From the NCBI GenBank assembly GCA_002402175.1, contig NVVJ01000009.1, positions 4,901-64,274 on the forward strand: DNA of 59,374 nucleotides, given 5' to 3'. Made by a program: the position numbers and the translations under genes. Shown here piece by piece: positions 43,959 through 52,460 of this stretch (position 1 is its first letter; each line of letters starts with the position of its first letter). The stretch comes from SAR86 cluster bacterium. Its GTDB lineage: Bacteria > Pseudomonadota > Gammaproteobacteria > Pseudomonadales > Pseudohongiellaceae. Below the pieces are notes generated by a model. It was not told where the DNA came from and made no database searches. It worked only from the letters and a program-made list of their open reading frames with translations.

Positions 43959-46013
43959 TTATGGCAGTTTAAACGCGATCAATTCAGGGCTATGAACCCG
44001 GTCGCCTATTGTCACCAATATATACTGATTGCCATCATGCAGATAGCTGATCGGTGCGCCGGACGTTCCAGCTTCCAATTCGGTTTCCCAAACAATGTCA
44101 CCTGACTCTTTGTCATAGGCTCGAAACATAGGGCCGCCACTGTTTGTCGCTATCGAAACAGGCATATCGAAAGGAATTCTTCCGCCGGGTCGTTGGTTGG
44201 TTAGTCCTTCTCCGACAAATAACAATGAGCTGGTAAGAAGTGGCGATGGTCGCCCCGGCACACCTAGTTTACCCAAGTTCAAATCTACCAGATCTGGATG
44301 ATCAATTGGCCCATCACCATTGGGCACCATCCACACATGTTCACCTGTATTCATATTAATAGCGGTAATGCGTCCATAAGGAGGTTTGAATAGAGGTAGG
44401 CCGCGCGGTCCTGCTATCCATCTACGGCCACCTTTAACGAATGCCAGGTTGGTAACTTCAGGATCGCCGGGAACAATGTCAGCTACAAATGGCGACGTAA
44501 TTGATGGAATGTATAGATAGCCAGTTTCCGGGTCGAACGCCGCCCCTTGAACATCGCCGCCGCCCTGAGAGCCAGGTAGCTGTATTGTGCCCTGAGTGCC
44601 ATTGGGGTCATCGCTTGCGATTGAAGGGGGAGTAAATAAAGGCCCGGTAACAAAATTACTGACTATATCGAGTGCCTCGGCTCTTAATTCCGGTGTGAAG
44701 TCGATAAGATTGTCAACGGTTGTACCCTGACGGTCAAATGGTGCGGGTTTTGTCGGGAAGGGCTGAGTTAACGACGTCACTTCTCCGGGAGTGGTAGATT
44801 GAGGAACTTCACGCTCTTCAATGTCCCAAATTGGCTCACCTGTTTCCCGATTAAAGACAAAGGCAAAGGCCTGTTTGGTAATTTGTGTGATTGCCTTTAT
44901 TTCTACCCCATCGACGGTTATATCCATAAGAATCGGAGCGGCCGGCGGGTCATAGTCCCAAAGGCCATGGTGCACCATCTGGTAATGCCACACTCGTTCT
45001 CCAGTTTCGGCATCCACAGCTACGAGGCTTTGGCTAAACAGGTTGTCGCCTATGCGATGACCGCCATACATATCATTTGTTGACGAGGAAATAGGCATAT
45101 ACACGAGGCCCAGCTCCTCATCGGCGCTGAATAATGCCCACACTGGGGAATGGCCAGTAAACGACCATGAACGGTCCTGCCAGGAGGCCGTGCCGAACTG
45201 GCCTTCCTGAGGAATTGTATTGTAAGTCCAGCGTAGTTCTCCGGTTCGCACATCAAAGGCATTCACATCGCCACGAAACGCTTCCTTGTTGGAGAACGTG
45301 TCGCTCATCGACTGACCAATCACAACTACATCGCGTACCACCATGGGTACACCACCCCAGCGAAAGAGCTCGGAACCCTCAGGGTTTAGATGCAGATTCG
45401 CGCGACCGTTGTCACCGAAACTGGCAATCATTTGCCCATTGTCCGCATTAAGTGCATAAAGATAAGTGCCGCGCTGAACCAGAATACGTCGGTCATTGCC
45501 CTCGCTCCAATAGGCAACGCCACGAGTAACGGCTCCGGGTAATCCCTCAGCACCACCTACTGGCTCCTGCACCCAAATTGTTTCGCCGCTACCAGGATTA
45601 AAAGCTTCAACCAGGCCAACGCCGTTAGGGATATAAGCAATGCCATTACGTACTACCGCAGCGGATATCCAGTTAGATGAAAATCGCTGTTGAGGGTTCA
45701 TATCTGTGTAGTATTGATCCAGCGCGGGACGGCGCCACGCTATTTCGAGATCAGCCACGTTGCTGGCATTAATTTGATCAAGTGCCGTGTATTTGGTGTT
45801 TCCCGTATCGGCACCATAAGCACCCCATTCACCCACTTGCGTCTCTTCGGGCGTTGCTTCCTCTAATTGGGCTATTGGCTCCTGAGTGGTTTCGGGGTCA
45901 GTTGCGGGAGCTTCCTGCTGAGGGCCGCAGGATGCGAGGGCTATGGCCGAACACAGAATCAAGCCGGCTCTAATATTATTGAAAGTCAGTTTTATTATTA
46001 TTGACGAGATCAT
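43959..46013 (-). CDS. PQQ-dependent dehydrogenase, lipoprotein
   Basis: Quinoprotein dehydrogenase of about 684 residues with a lipobox (AIALASCG), so it is membrane-anchored on the periplasmic side. An acidic Glu/Pro/Thr-rich linker of about 35 residues follows, then the propeller (WGAYGADTGNTKYTALDQI). Blade motifs include DVRTGELRWTY, DAETGERVWHY and NRETGEPIWD, with the HHGLWDYDPPAAPILMD region and a C-terminal SYLHDGNQYILV. There is no Cys-Cys pair or cytochrome domain. The ATG at 46013 with AAGGTA upstream is chosen over a TTG at 46046. It is paralogous to the dehydrogenase at 22315. Substrate unknown. Confidence 0.9.
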   Translation of the reverse strand: MISSIIIKLTFNNIRAGLILCSAIALASCGPQQEAPATDPETTQEPIAQLEEATPEETQVGEWGAYGADTGNTKYTALDQINASNVADLEIAWRRPALDQYYTDMNPQQRFSSNWISAAVVRNGIAYIPNGVGLVEAFNPGSGETIWVQEPVGGAEGLPGAVTRGVAYWSEGNDRRILVQRGTYLYALNADNGQMIASFGDNGRANLHLNPEGSELFRWGGVPMVVRDVVVIGQSMSDTFSNKEAFRGDVNAFDVRTGELRWTYNTIPQEGQFGTASWQDRSWSFTGHSPVWALFSADEELGLVYMPISSSTNDMYGGHRIGDNLFSQSLVAVDAETGERVWHYQMVHHGLWDYDPPAAPILMDITVDGVEIKAITQITKQAFAFVFNRETGEPIWDIEEREVPQSTTPGEVTSLTQPFPTKPAPFDRQGTTVDNLIDFTPELRAEALDIVSNFVTGPLFTPPSIASDDPNGTQGTIQLPGSQGGGDVQGAAFDPETGYLYIPSITSPFVADIVPGDPEVTNLAFVKGGRRWIAGPRGLPLFKPPYGRITAINMNTGEHVWMVPNGDGPIDHPDLVDLNLGKLGVPGRPSPLLTSSLLFVGEGLTNQRPGGRIPFDMPVSIATNSGGPMFRAYDKESGDIVWETELEAGTSGAPISYLHDGNQYILVTIGDRVHSPELIAFKLP

Positions 46014-46138
46014 AGTGGGTACCTTGATTAGTACATATTGAATCAAAAATTGGCGCTAGCCTGATTCTAACCACACAGCATAATTAAGAAAGCTATTTAT
46101 TACGGGAAGTCTCTCGAGAAATGGCATCCACGAGGAGT

Positions 46139-46798
46139 TTACTTTCGCTGTGCGTCAATATTAATCGCGATGCTGATTCGTTCTGATTCTCCAGTATACG
46201 TTCTAACACCATGTCTCAACCAGGCAGGAAACAGAATTAAGTTCCCTTTCTCCACTTTTAGCTCAAGTTGGTACTGCTGCGGTTTACCGTCTGATCCTAT
46301 TAAGCGAACAGCCGTGTTATGCATTGCTGACATTGGGAACCGGGGGTCTTCAATGTAAAATTCGCCTCCGCTGCTGTTTGGGGACGAGCCTTCATCTCCC
46401 ATGTCGATATACAGAACCGCCGCCCAAAGATTTCCGGGATGGGCATGCATATGATTGAGGCCTCCTTTTGACGTGACGTTTGCCCACATTCTGGCAACCC
46501 AGTTGTAGTTTTCTACATCACTATCTTGAAAGTGCGTCATGCGCTTAGCAATATTGATGGCAGTTTCTGCCAGTTTGGTGGCGGCGGGTCCACCCCAGAA
46601 CAACATGTCAGTGTCAGAATGCCAGCCGCCAATATTCGAGCGGACAAGACCAGGATCAACCAGGCGTTTGCTCCGAATGCTAGCTTTGAGGCTAGCCATT
46701 AATGTCTCGCCACCTTTTAACTTGGTATAAGCCACGGGTGTTTCGAAAAACCCTACATGTTGTGCGTCGACACGAAAATCAAACTCAGTGGATTTCAT
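46139..46798 (-). CDS. 2OG-Fe(II) oxygenase family protein
   Basis: A 219-residue protein of the putative 2OG-Fe(II) oxygenase type seen in marine bacteria and phages. Conserved parts are NYNWVARMWANVTSKGGLNHMHAHPGNLW (HxH ligands), the GGEFYIEDPR strand, and the C-terminal GNLILFPAWLRHGVRTYTGESERISIAINI with the distal His and the 2OG-binding Arg. It is co-directional with and 125 bp upstream of the lipoprotein PQQ dehydrogenase, so they may be co-transcribed. The substrate is unknown. Confidence 0.88.
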   Translation of the reverse strand: MKSTEFDFRVDAQHVGFFETPVAYTKLKGGETLMASLKASIRSKRLVDPGLVRSNIGGWHSDTDMLFWGGPAATKLAETAINIAKRMTHFQDSDVENYNWVARMWANVTSKGGLNHMHAHPGNLWAAVLYIDMGDEGSSPNSSGGEFYIEDPRFPMSAMHNTAVRLIGSDGKPQQYQLELKVEKGNLILFPAWLRHGVRTYTGESERISIAINIDAQRK

Positions 46799-46913
46799 AT
46801 TTATTAACTAAGACAGTTCTAAAGAAAATCAGAATAACCTGAAAATAATTACAATTTTATGACAACAGCATGACTGCGTCATTTTCGTATGGTCTCCAAA
46901 TAAAAATTTCAAA

Positions 46914-46953
46914 TTGTAAGAAAACTGCAATCAAAGCGTCGCAAAACTGAAAC
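46914..46953 (+). promoter_or_regulatory. PhoB box array (four 7-bp sites) before the beta-helix protein gene
   Basis: Sites TTGTAAG, CTGCAAT, GCGTCGC and CTGAAAC start at 46914, 46925, 46936 and 46947, exactly 11 bp apart with A-rich 4-bp spacers. This is the phasing of PhoB boxes (CTGTCAT-N4 repeats). A -10-like TATGAT begins at 46964, 10 nt after the last site, matching the geometry where PhoB replaces a -35 element. Confidence 0.8.
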
Positions 46954-47017
46954 ATGTTCTACCTATGATGGCTCCAGTAAAGATTTTCTACAGAAACAAA
47001 TGACAACAGGAGTCGAA

Positions 47018-48784
47018 ATGAAATTTAACAAAACAAAATTGAACGCGATCGCCAGTGGAGTCGCCTTGAGTATTGCAGTTCTGGGTGCCGAAGCAGCGGA
47101 GCAGCCATTACTAACAACAACCGGAGCACAGCCCAGTGCAGTTTTCACTGGAGGCGCAACGGTAAACGGAGGTGCTAGCTTTCTTGCAGAAGTTCCAGCC
47201 ACAGTAGCAACAGATTTGGTTGCTACTATTAGTCCGGCAAGTACTGATGTCGGCAAGCAGGGAAGCCTTGTAGTTATTGTCAATGTTCCCGGCTTAGGTT
47301 TCTACAACAAGATCTCTGGTGGTATTTGGGTGCCCTGGACGGAGGCAGATCCTGTTCAGGCCTTAGTGACAAAAACACTTGCCGCTAAAGAAGAAATAAT
47401 CATTATTGATGATCTGGTTGGTGCGGACGCCGCTCTTGCCGGCATGGAAATTCAGGCTTATGTGGGGTATTACACAGGTGGCTCATTAAATACATTGACC
47501 TACTCTGCAACACCCGTAAGTTTTTCCATTGCTCAAGTTCCTGATGATGGGTGCCCTGCAAATACTGCTTCCACATCGGGCGAGTTCAAGGGAAAACCAG
47601 TTTGCGTTATCTCTGGACGGCTTGAGTCAGATACGCACCTCACTTCAAACAATTCCTATATTCTTGACGGCGCAGTTTTTGTAGGTACTAGTGAGGTTAT
47701 TGGAACTAAAACAAAATTAACCATCGATGCGGGGACATTTGTGTTTGGGCAGCAGGGATTAAACTACCTCGTTGTGGATCGTAACGGGCAACTCTATGCA
47801 AATGGCAGCGCGGAGCAGCCAGTCATTTTTACCTATGAAGGTGATGACACGGCAACCGCTGACACTCGCGGTCAGTGGGGCGGCATTATTATTAATGGCA
47901 GTGCCCCTATTAACGAAGCTGGCGGTGAAGCAGAAGGAGAAGGCTCTACTGGCATATATGGCGGTAATGACGCAGATGACAATAGCGGTTCGCTAACCTA
48001 TGTTCAGGTTAAATATGCAGGCCAGAACATTACCGAAACGAATGAGCTAAACGGAATTGCTTTTCAAGCGGTTGGTTCCGGTACAAATATTGATTTTATT
48101 CAGGTGCACAATAATTCAGATGACGGAGTTGAATTTTTTGGCGGTACGGTTAATGCAAAGCACATAGTGTTAACGGGCAATGAAGACGATGGCCTTGATT
48201 GGACATTGGGATGGAATGGCAATGTTCAATTTGTCGCTGTCCGACAAGGAAGCAGCAGCGAGCATTGTATAGAAGCTGATAACAACGATGATAATAACGA
48301 TGCGACGCCTCGCTCGAATCCCACTATATCTAACATGACTTGCGCAGGTGGTTTTGATGATGATGGCGAAGGCATTAGATTGAGAGAAGGCACGTCGGCG
48401 ACTTTGACCAATATTGTTGTGTCTAATTTTCCGGTTTATTGCATAGACATCGATCAGACGGCAACTTTTACCAATGCTGGTGGATCAATCTCAGGGTTGA
48501 ACGGAAACCTGGTGATGCGCAATTCAAGAGTGTCAACTGGCTGTCCATTCGATGATGAAGGCACAGACCCATTTAATGTAAGCGATTGGTTCAATGCGCA
48601 AACCTCGAGTGCGGTTGGTGGTGTTGATCTCGGTGGTGACATGGGCTGGATTAACGGTACTTCATTAAATGCCGTCACTCCTTTTATTCCGTCAGATCCA
48701 TTCTTCGATCAAGTGGATTACATTGGTGCTATCAAAGATGAGAGTTCTGACTGGACGGCAGGCTGGATTTACACTGACCTCTAA
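47018..48784 (+). CDS. Secreted beta-helix-like protein, probable Pho-regulated
   Basis: An exported protein of about 588 residues; signal peptide roughly 1-26 (SGVALSIAVLGAEA). The N-terminal ~180 residues have a beta-sandwich character (STDVGKQGSLVVIVNVPG). The remainder has repeated Gly/Asn/Asp-rich turns typical of a right-handed parallel beta helix: GRLESDTHLTSNNSYILDG, GGIIINGSAPINEAGG, GIAFQAVGSGTNIDFIQVHN, DDGVEFFGGTVNAKHIVL. I know no function for the family. Four PhoB sites precede it and a TonB receptor with nine follows, so a role in phosphate or organophosphate capture is inferred. AGGAG lies 5 nt before this ATG; an upstream ATG at 47000 is less likely. Confidence 0.85.
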   Translation: MKFNKTKLNAIASGVALSIAVLGAEAAEQPLLTTTGAQPSAVFTGGATVNGGASFLAEVPATVATDLVATISPASTDVGKQGSLVVIVNVPGLGFYNKISGGIWVPWTEADPVQALVTKTLAAKEEIIIIDDLVGADAALAGMEIQAYVGYYTGGSLNTLTYSATPVSFSIAQVPDDGCPANTASTSGEFKGKPVCVISGRLESDTHLTSNNSYILDGAVFVGTSEVIGTKTKLTIDAGTFVFGQQGLNYLVVDRNGQLYANGSAEQPVIFTYEGDDTATADTRGQWGGIIINGSAPINEAGGEAEGEGSTGIYGGNDADDNSGSLTYVQVKYAGQNITETNELNGIAFQAVGSGTNIDFIQVHNNSDDGVEFFGGTVNAKHIVLTGNEDDGLDWTLGWNGNVQFVAVRQGSSSEHCIEADNNDDNNDATPRSNPTISNMTCAGGFDDDGEGIRLREGTSATLTNIVVSNFPVYCIDIDQTATFTNAGGSISGLNGNLVMRNSRVSTGCPFDDEGTDPFNVSDWFNAQTSSAVGGVDLGGDMGWINGTSLNAVTPFIPSDPFFDQVDYIGAIKDESSDWTAGWIYTDL

Positions 48785-48833
48785 ATAGGATTGCTGATCG
48801 ATTTAGTAGTTTTTTTTAGATCATGACAAAGTT

Positions 48834-48861
48834 TAAGGGGCGCTAGTCGCTCCTTTTTTTT
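48834..48861 (+). terminator. Rho-independent terminator after the beta-helix protein gene
   Basis: Stem AAGGGGCG/CGCTCCTT with a CTAGT-type loop is followed by T8. It separates the beta-helix gene from the pho-box array of the next gene, so the two are separate transcription units. Confidence 0.88.
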
Positions 48862-48885
48862 GGTTCAATCTATTTGTCCAATACT

Positions 48886-48980
48886 CTGTAATACCTAAGT
48901 CATAAAACCGCAATACCTTTGTAATAAAACCGCAATACCTTTGTAATAAAAACGCAATACCTATGTCATAAAACCGCAAT
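48886..48980 (+). promoter_or_regulatory. Extended PhoB box array (nine 7-bp sites) before the TonB receptor
   Basis: Heptamers start at 48886, 48897, 48908, 48919, 48930, 48941, 48952, 48963 and 48974, all exactly 11 bp apart. They alternate between a TTGTAAT/ATGTCAT/CTGTAAT class and a CCGCAAT/ACGCAAT class, so the array also reads as a 22-bp tandem repeat. AAAA and ACCT spacers alternate. This is PhoB-box architecture, far longer than the usual two or four sites. TAATAG at 48994 could be the -10. Confidence 0.82.
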
Positions 48981-49024
48981 AAGCTAATGCAACTAATAGA
49001 TTAAATCCTTTCAGGAGCTAGACA

Positions 49025-51568
49025 ATGAAAAACCCCTTGGCGTGTCTTGGTTTGACGATAGTTGGCGCCGTACTTGTATTTACTGAGGCTGCAGTTGCGC
49101 AGTCAGTAGGTGCCACTCGAGAAGCACCACAAATTGAAGAAATTGCGGTAATAGGACAGTTTGTTCCAGACGAAAAGCGTGCCACAGCGGCAGTATCGAA
49201 TGTTATTGGGCAAGAGCAATTTACCCGCAGTGGCGACTCAAATATCGCTGAAGGACTTAAACGTGTTGCGGGGTTAAGCACAGTAGGCGGCAAATACGTG
49301 TATGTGCGAGGCCTTGGGGAACGATATTCAACAACATTACTTAATGGCTCTTTGTTGCCCAGCCCAGAACCAATTAATCGAGTTGTACCGCTTGATCTAT
49401 TTCCGACAGCCATAATGGACAGTGTGTTGGTGCAAAAAACCTACTCTGCTCAATTTCCCAGCGAATTTGGTGGAGGTGTTTTACAGCTAAGAACTAAAAA
49501 GTCTACCGATGAATTGTTCTGGAATTTATCTTCTACGATAAGCGGGACTCAAAATACCAGTTTTAGAACAGGCTTAACTATGCCTGGAGGTGATAGCGAC
49601 TGGCTCGGATATGATGATGGCTATCGAGACATACCAACAGCCCTTAAAGTTGCAACCGCCAATGGGCAGGAATTAAAACGCACCAGTCAATTTTTTGGGG
49701 GTAGTGGTTATAGTGGTGCGCAGCTCCAATCAATTGGGCGCAGCCTTCGCAATGAATACAATGTCGAGAAAGAAACATTGCCCGCAGACTTCAATATCTC
49801 TTCTTCATTTGGTAATTTTCACGAAATTGGTCGAAGCGGTATGCGTCTAAGTTATCTGGCGGCACTCGACTATTCTAATTCTTGGGATACCAGGCAGATT
49901 GAGAGGAACTCTTACAAAACCAGCGACGCAGGTTTGGAGATTGATGACGATCTTGATTATTTTGGCACAGAGCACAGTATTGATGTCAGTAGTATTTTTA
50001 CCTCGAGTCTTGATTTCAATCAGAATCACAATATTAGATTAACAACCGTGCTATTGCGTAAAACTGATGACATTGTGTCAGAGCTAGTTGGTGATCAAGC
50101 AGCCGAGGCAGAGGTAAAGGTCAACGAAATAGAATGGATTGAACGGGAGTTATTCTCTAATCAATTACAGGGCGACCATTATTTTCCTGATTACAATGAA
50201 CTAGTACTGAACTGGCGATACAGCAATGTAAAGGCCGAGCGTGATGCCCCGGATACTAGAAAGTACAGATATGATCTATTTCCAGATGGTTATCGTTTCT
50301 CAACCAGAGCCGACGGGAATGTAAGACGATTTAGCGTATTGGACGACACAGCAGAAAATCTTGGAATCGATCTAACCATGACCTTTTATGGGCCTGCAAA
50401 TTCCGTTATTACTGCCCACGCCGGTTTCGAGCGTACTGAAAAACGAAGAGACTCCGAAATACGCCGCTATTCCTATTTCGATCAGGGGAGCATCGCGTCT
50501 AACCAGGAGCTGCTTTTGATGTCGCTTGAAGAAATTCTGCAGGCTGACAATATTGATCCTGATGGTTTCGAGCTGCGAGAGTTTACTAGGCCTACAGATA
50601 GCTATAATGCGACTAATGAATCCGATGCGTACTACATCGAAACAGAAGTAAATTTTGACGACAGATTAAGATTTTCTTTGGGCTTTCGTAGTGAAGATTT
50701 TAGTCAGAATGTAAGCACCTTCGATTTATTTCGAGATGGCGTGGAAGTCAATGCTAAGCAGACTAGCAATGATCTGCTACCGGCTTTTAATGCTACTTTT
50801 ATCAATCAAGATCATCAGTTTCGCATTGCATACAGCGAAACTTTATCTCGCCCCGATTTTCGCGAACTCTCCCCCGCGGCATTTACCGACCCGTTAACAG
50901 GTCGAGAAATTGTTGGAAACCCAGATCTGAAAATAGCATCAATCAAGAATTACGATTTTAGATGGGAATGGTATTTTGGATTCAATGACTACATGTCATT
51001 TGGTTTGTTCTATAAGGAATTTAATAAACCTATTGAATCAATTGTTCAGCCAGGCGCAGATAAACGACTTTCCTTCGTCAACGCTAACTCGGGTGAAAAT
51101 ATGGGTGCTGAGTTTGAGCTTACCAAGAGTTTGGAGTTTCTTGGAGGCATCTGGGAAGATGTTTATATACAAGGGAATGTAACGCATATTGATTCGACTG
51201 TGGAAATAGCAGAGGTAGATCGAGGCGTTCTAACTAATACCAGTCGTGCCTTACAAGGGCAATCAGATTGGTTGTTCAATGCGCAAATAGGCTACGAGCC
51301 ATTCTCGGGGAAGACGGCTACATTGTTGTATCACTATTCTGGCGAGCGTATAAGTCAGGTAGGTACCAGTGGGGCACCGGACTTAATAGAGCAGCCTTTT
51401 GGTGAACTAAATGTAGTGTACATTCAGGAGATTTCCGACAACTGGAAGCTCACACTAAAAGCCAAGAATTTATTCGATGAAGCAAGCGAAGTTACTCAGG
51501 GTGGGTTGATAACTACAAGTTTCAATCGGGGGCGTGAGCTTAGTTTAAAAATAGACTATCGATTTTAA
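49025..51568 (+). CDS. TonB-dependent outer-membrane receptor, probable Pho-regulated
   Basis: A receptor of 847 residues. The signal peptide ends near VAQS (residue 27) and a TonB-box-like IEEIAVIGQF follows. The plug has RVAGLSTVGGKYVYVRGLGERYSTTLLNGSLLPSPEP and the DLFPTAIMDSVLVQKTYS stretch typical of the TBDR subgroup that handles carbohydrates or other organic ligands. The barrel ends with a terminal Phe (LSLKIDYRF). AGGAG precedes the ATG. A nine-site PhoB array lies upstream and phoB lies 111 bp downstream. A role in importing a phosphorus compound under Pi limitation is inferred; the ligand is unknown. Confidence 0.9.
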   Translation: MKNPLACLGLTIVGAVLVFTEAAVAQSVGATREAPQIEEIAVIGQFVPDEKRATAAVSNVIGQEQFTRSGDSNIAEGLKRVAGLSTVGGKYVYVRGLGERYSTTLLNGSLLPSPEPINRVVPLDLFPTAIMDSVLVQKTYSAQFPSEFGGGVLQLRTKKSTDELFWNLSSTISGTQNTSFRTGLTMPGGDSDWLGYDDGYRDIPTALKVATANGQELKRTSQFFGGSGYSGAQLQSIGRSLRNEYNVEKETLPADFNISSSFGNFHEIGRSGMRLSYLAALDYSNSWDTRQIERNSYKTSDAGLEIDDDLDYFGTEHSIDVSSIFTSSLDFNQNHNIRLTTVLLRKTDDIVSELVGDQAAEAEVKVNEIEWIERELFSNQLQGDHYFPDYNELVLNWRYSNVKAERDAPDTRKYRYDLFPDGYRFSTRADGNVRRFSVLDDTAENLGIDLTMTFYGPANSVITAHAGFERTEKRRDSEIRRYSYFDQGSIASNQELLLMSLEEILQADNIDPDGFELREFTRPTDSYNATNESDAYYIETEVNFDDRLRFSLGFRSEDFSQNVSTFDLFRDGVEVNAKQTSNDLLPAFNATFINQDHQFRIAYSETLSRPDFRELSPAAFTDPLTGREIVGNPDLKIASIKNYDFRWEWYFGFNDYMSFGLFYKEFNKPIESIVQPGADKRLSFVNANSGENMGAEFELTKSLEFLGGIWEDVYIQGNVTHIDSTVEIAEVDRGVLTNTSRALQGQSDWLFNAQIGYEPFSGKTATLLYHYSGERISQVGTSGAPDLIEQPFGELNVVYIQEISDNWKLTLKAKNLFDEASEVTQGGLITTSFNRGRELSLKIDYRF

Positions 51569-51606
51569 GTTCCGATCTCTAAGCCTAGTAGTTGAATTGC
51601 TCACTT

Positions 51607-51628
51607 TTGTCATATAGCTGTAATATAG
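51607..51628 (+). promoter_or_regulatory. PhoB box of phoB (autoregulation)
   Basis: TTGTCAT-ATAG-CTGTAAT-ATAG matches the canonical PhoB box closely (two heptamers 11 bp apart). TTAAAT at 51635, 10 nt further on, could be the -10. It lies 52 bp before the phoB start, which is where an autoregulatory box is expected. Confidence 0.85.
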
Positions 51629-51679
51629 TACTGCTTAAATAGCTGAATCTAAATCGTTATGTTCCAGGATAAAGTACCT

Positions 51680-52390
51680 ATGTCTGAATCCACAATTTTA
51701 ATTGTTGACGATGAAACCGCAATACGCGATATGATCGGCATTACACTAGACCTTGCCGGGTTCAATAGTATTAGTGCGGCAAATGCCTACGAGGCACATG
51801 TCGCCATTATTGACCAGAAACCAGATCTGGTTTTGCTGGACTGGATGCTGCCTGGTGGCAGTGGGATAGAACTGGCGCGAAGACTACGACGTGAAGACAT
51901 CACCAGAAATATTCCTATTATTATGCTCACCGCTAAGGCCAGCGAAGACAATAAAGTTCAAGGCTTAAGTGAAGGTGTAGACGACTACGTTACCAAGCCG
52001 TTTTCTCCGCGTGAATTGGTGGCGCGAATTAAAACAGTATTGCGCCGAACCGAAGGAGAGCAGAAAGACAAAGTACTACGTGTATTTGATCTACAGCTCG
52101 ATCCTACCAGCCATAGAATATCCATTGAAGATAAGCCTGTTGAAATGGGTCCCACTGAATTTCGATTACTTAAATTTTTTATGTTGAATCAGGAAAAAGT
52201 GTTCAGCCGAGACCATATTCAAAATTCGGTTTGGGGTGGTAATGTCTACTTGGAGGAACGGACTATTGATGTTCACATCAGGCGATTACGCAAGGCTCTA
52301 TCCTCAATATCAACGACGTCTATAGACTATGACAAATTAGTACAAACGGTGCGTGGAGCAGGGTATCGGTTTTCTGTCAGACATTCATAG
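51680..52390 (+). CDS. phoB: Phosphate regulon response regulator PhoB
   Basis: OmpR/PhoB-family response regulator of 236 residues. The receiver domain has the phospho-accepting Asp54 in VLLDWMLPGGSGI, with the conserved K106 (VTKPFSP). The winged-helix output domain shows the PhoB hallmarks LDPTSHR, EMGPTEFRLLKFFM, VWGGNVYLEERTIDVHIRRLRKAL and QTVRGAGYRFS, which separate it from other OmpR-type regulators. The ATG at 51680 (with AGGA upstream) is preferred over 51659. No phoR kinase gene follows: the next gene is convergent. It is autoregulated by the box at 51607 and probably controls the two upstream transcription units. Confidence 0.96.
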   Translation: MSESTILIVDDETAIRDMIGITLDLAGFNSISAANAYEAHVAIIDQKPDLVLLDWMLPGGSGIELARRLRREDITRNIPIIMLTAKASEDNKVQGLSEGVDDYVTKPFSPRELVARIKTVLRRTEGEQKDKVLRVFDLQLDPTSHRISIEDKPVEMGPTEFRLLKFFMLNQEKVFSRDHIQNSVWGGNVYLEERTIDVHIRRLRKALSSISTTSIDYDKLVQTVRGAGYRFSVRHS

Positions 52391-52415
52391 GCTGTCTGTC
52401 TGGAGTTCACAGGTC

Positions 52416-52460
52416 TTAATCTTTCGACAATTAATCTTTTGACATTTAATCTTTCGACAA
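52416..52460 (-). repeat. Triplicated 15-bp repeat at the 3' end of the antiporter gene
   Basis: Three tandem copies of a 15-bp unit (plus-strand TTAATCTTTCGACAA; the middle copy has two changes) start at 52416, 52431 and 52446. The third is the gene's own 3' end (LSKD and the TAA stop on the minus strand). The other two repeat the same codons and stop downstream, so they are not translated. Confidence 0.85.

Noticed and set aside
48886..48980. Possible CRISPR array (22-bp repeats)
   Set aside because: The repeats are directly tandem without unique spacers, and the 11-bp sub-phasing matches PhoB boxes.
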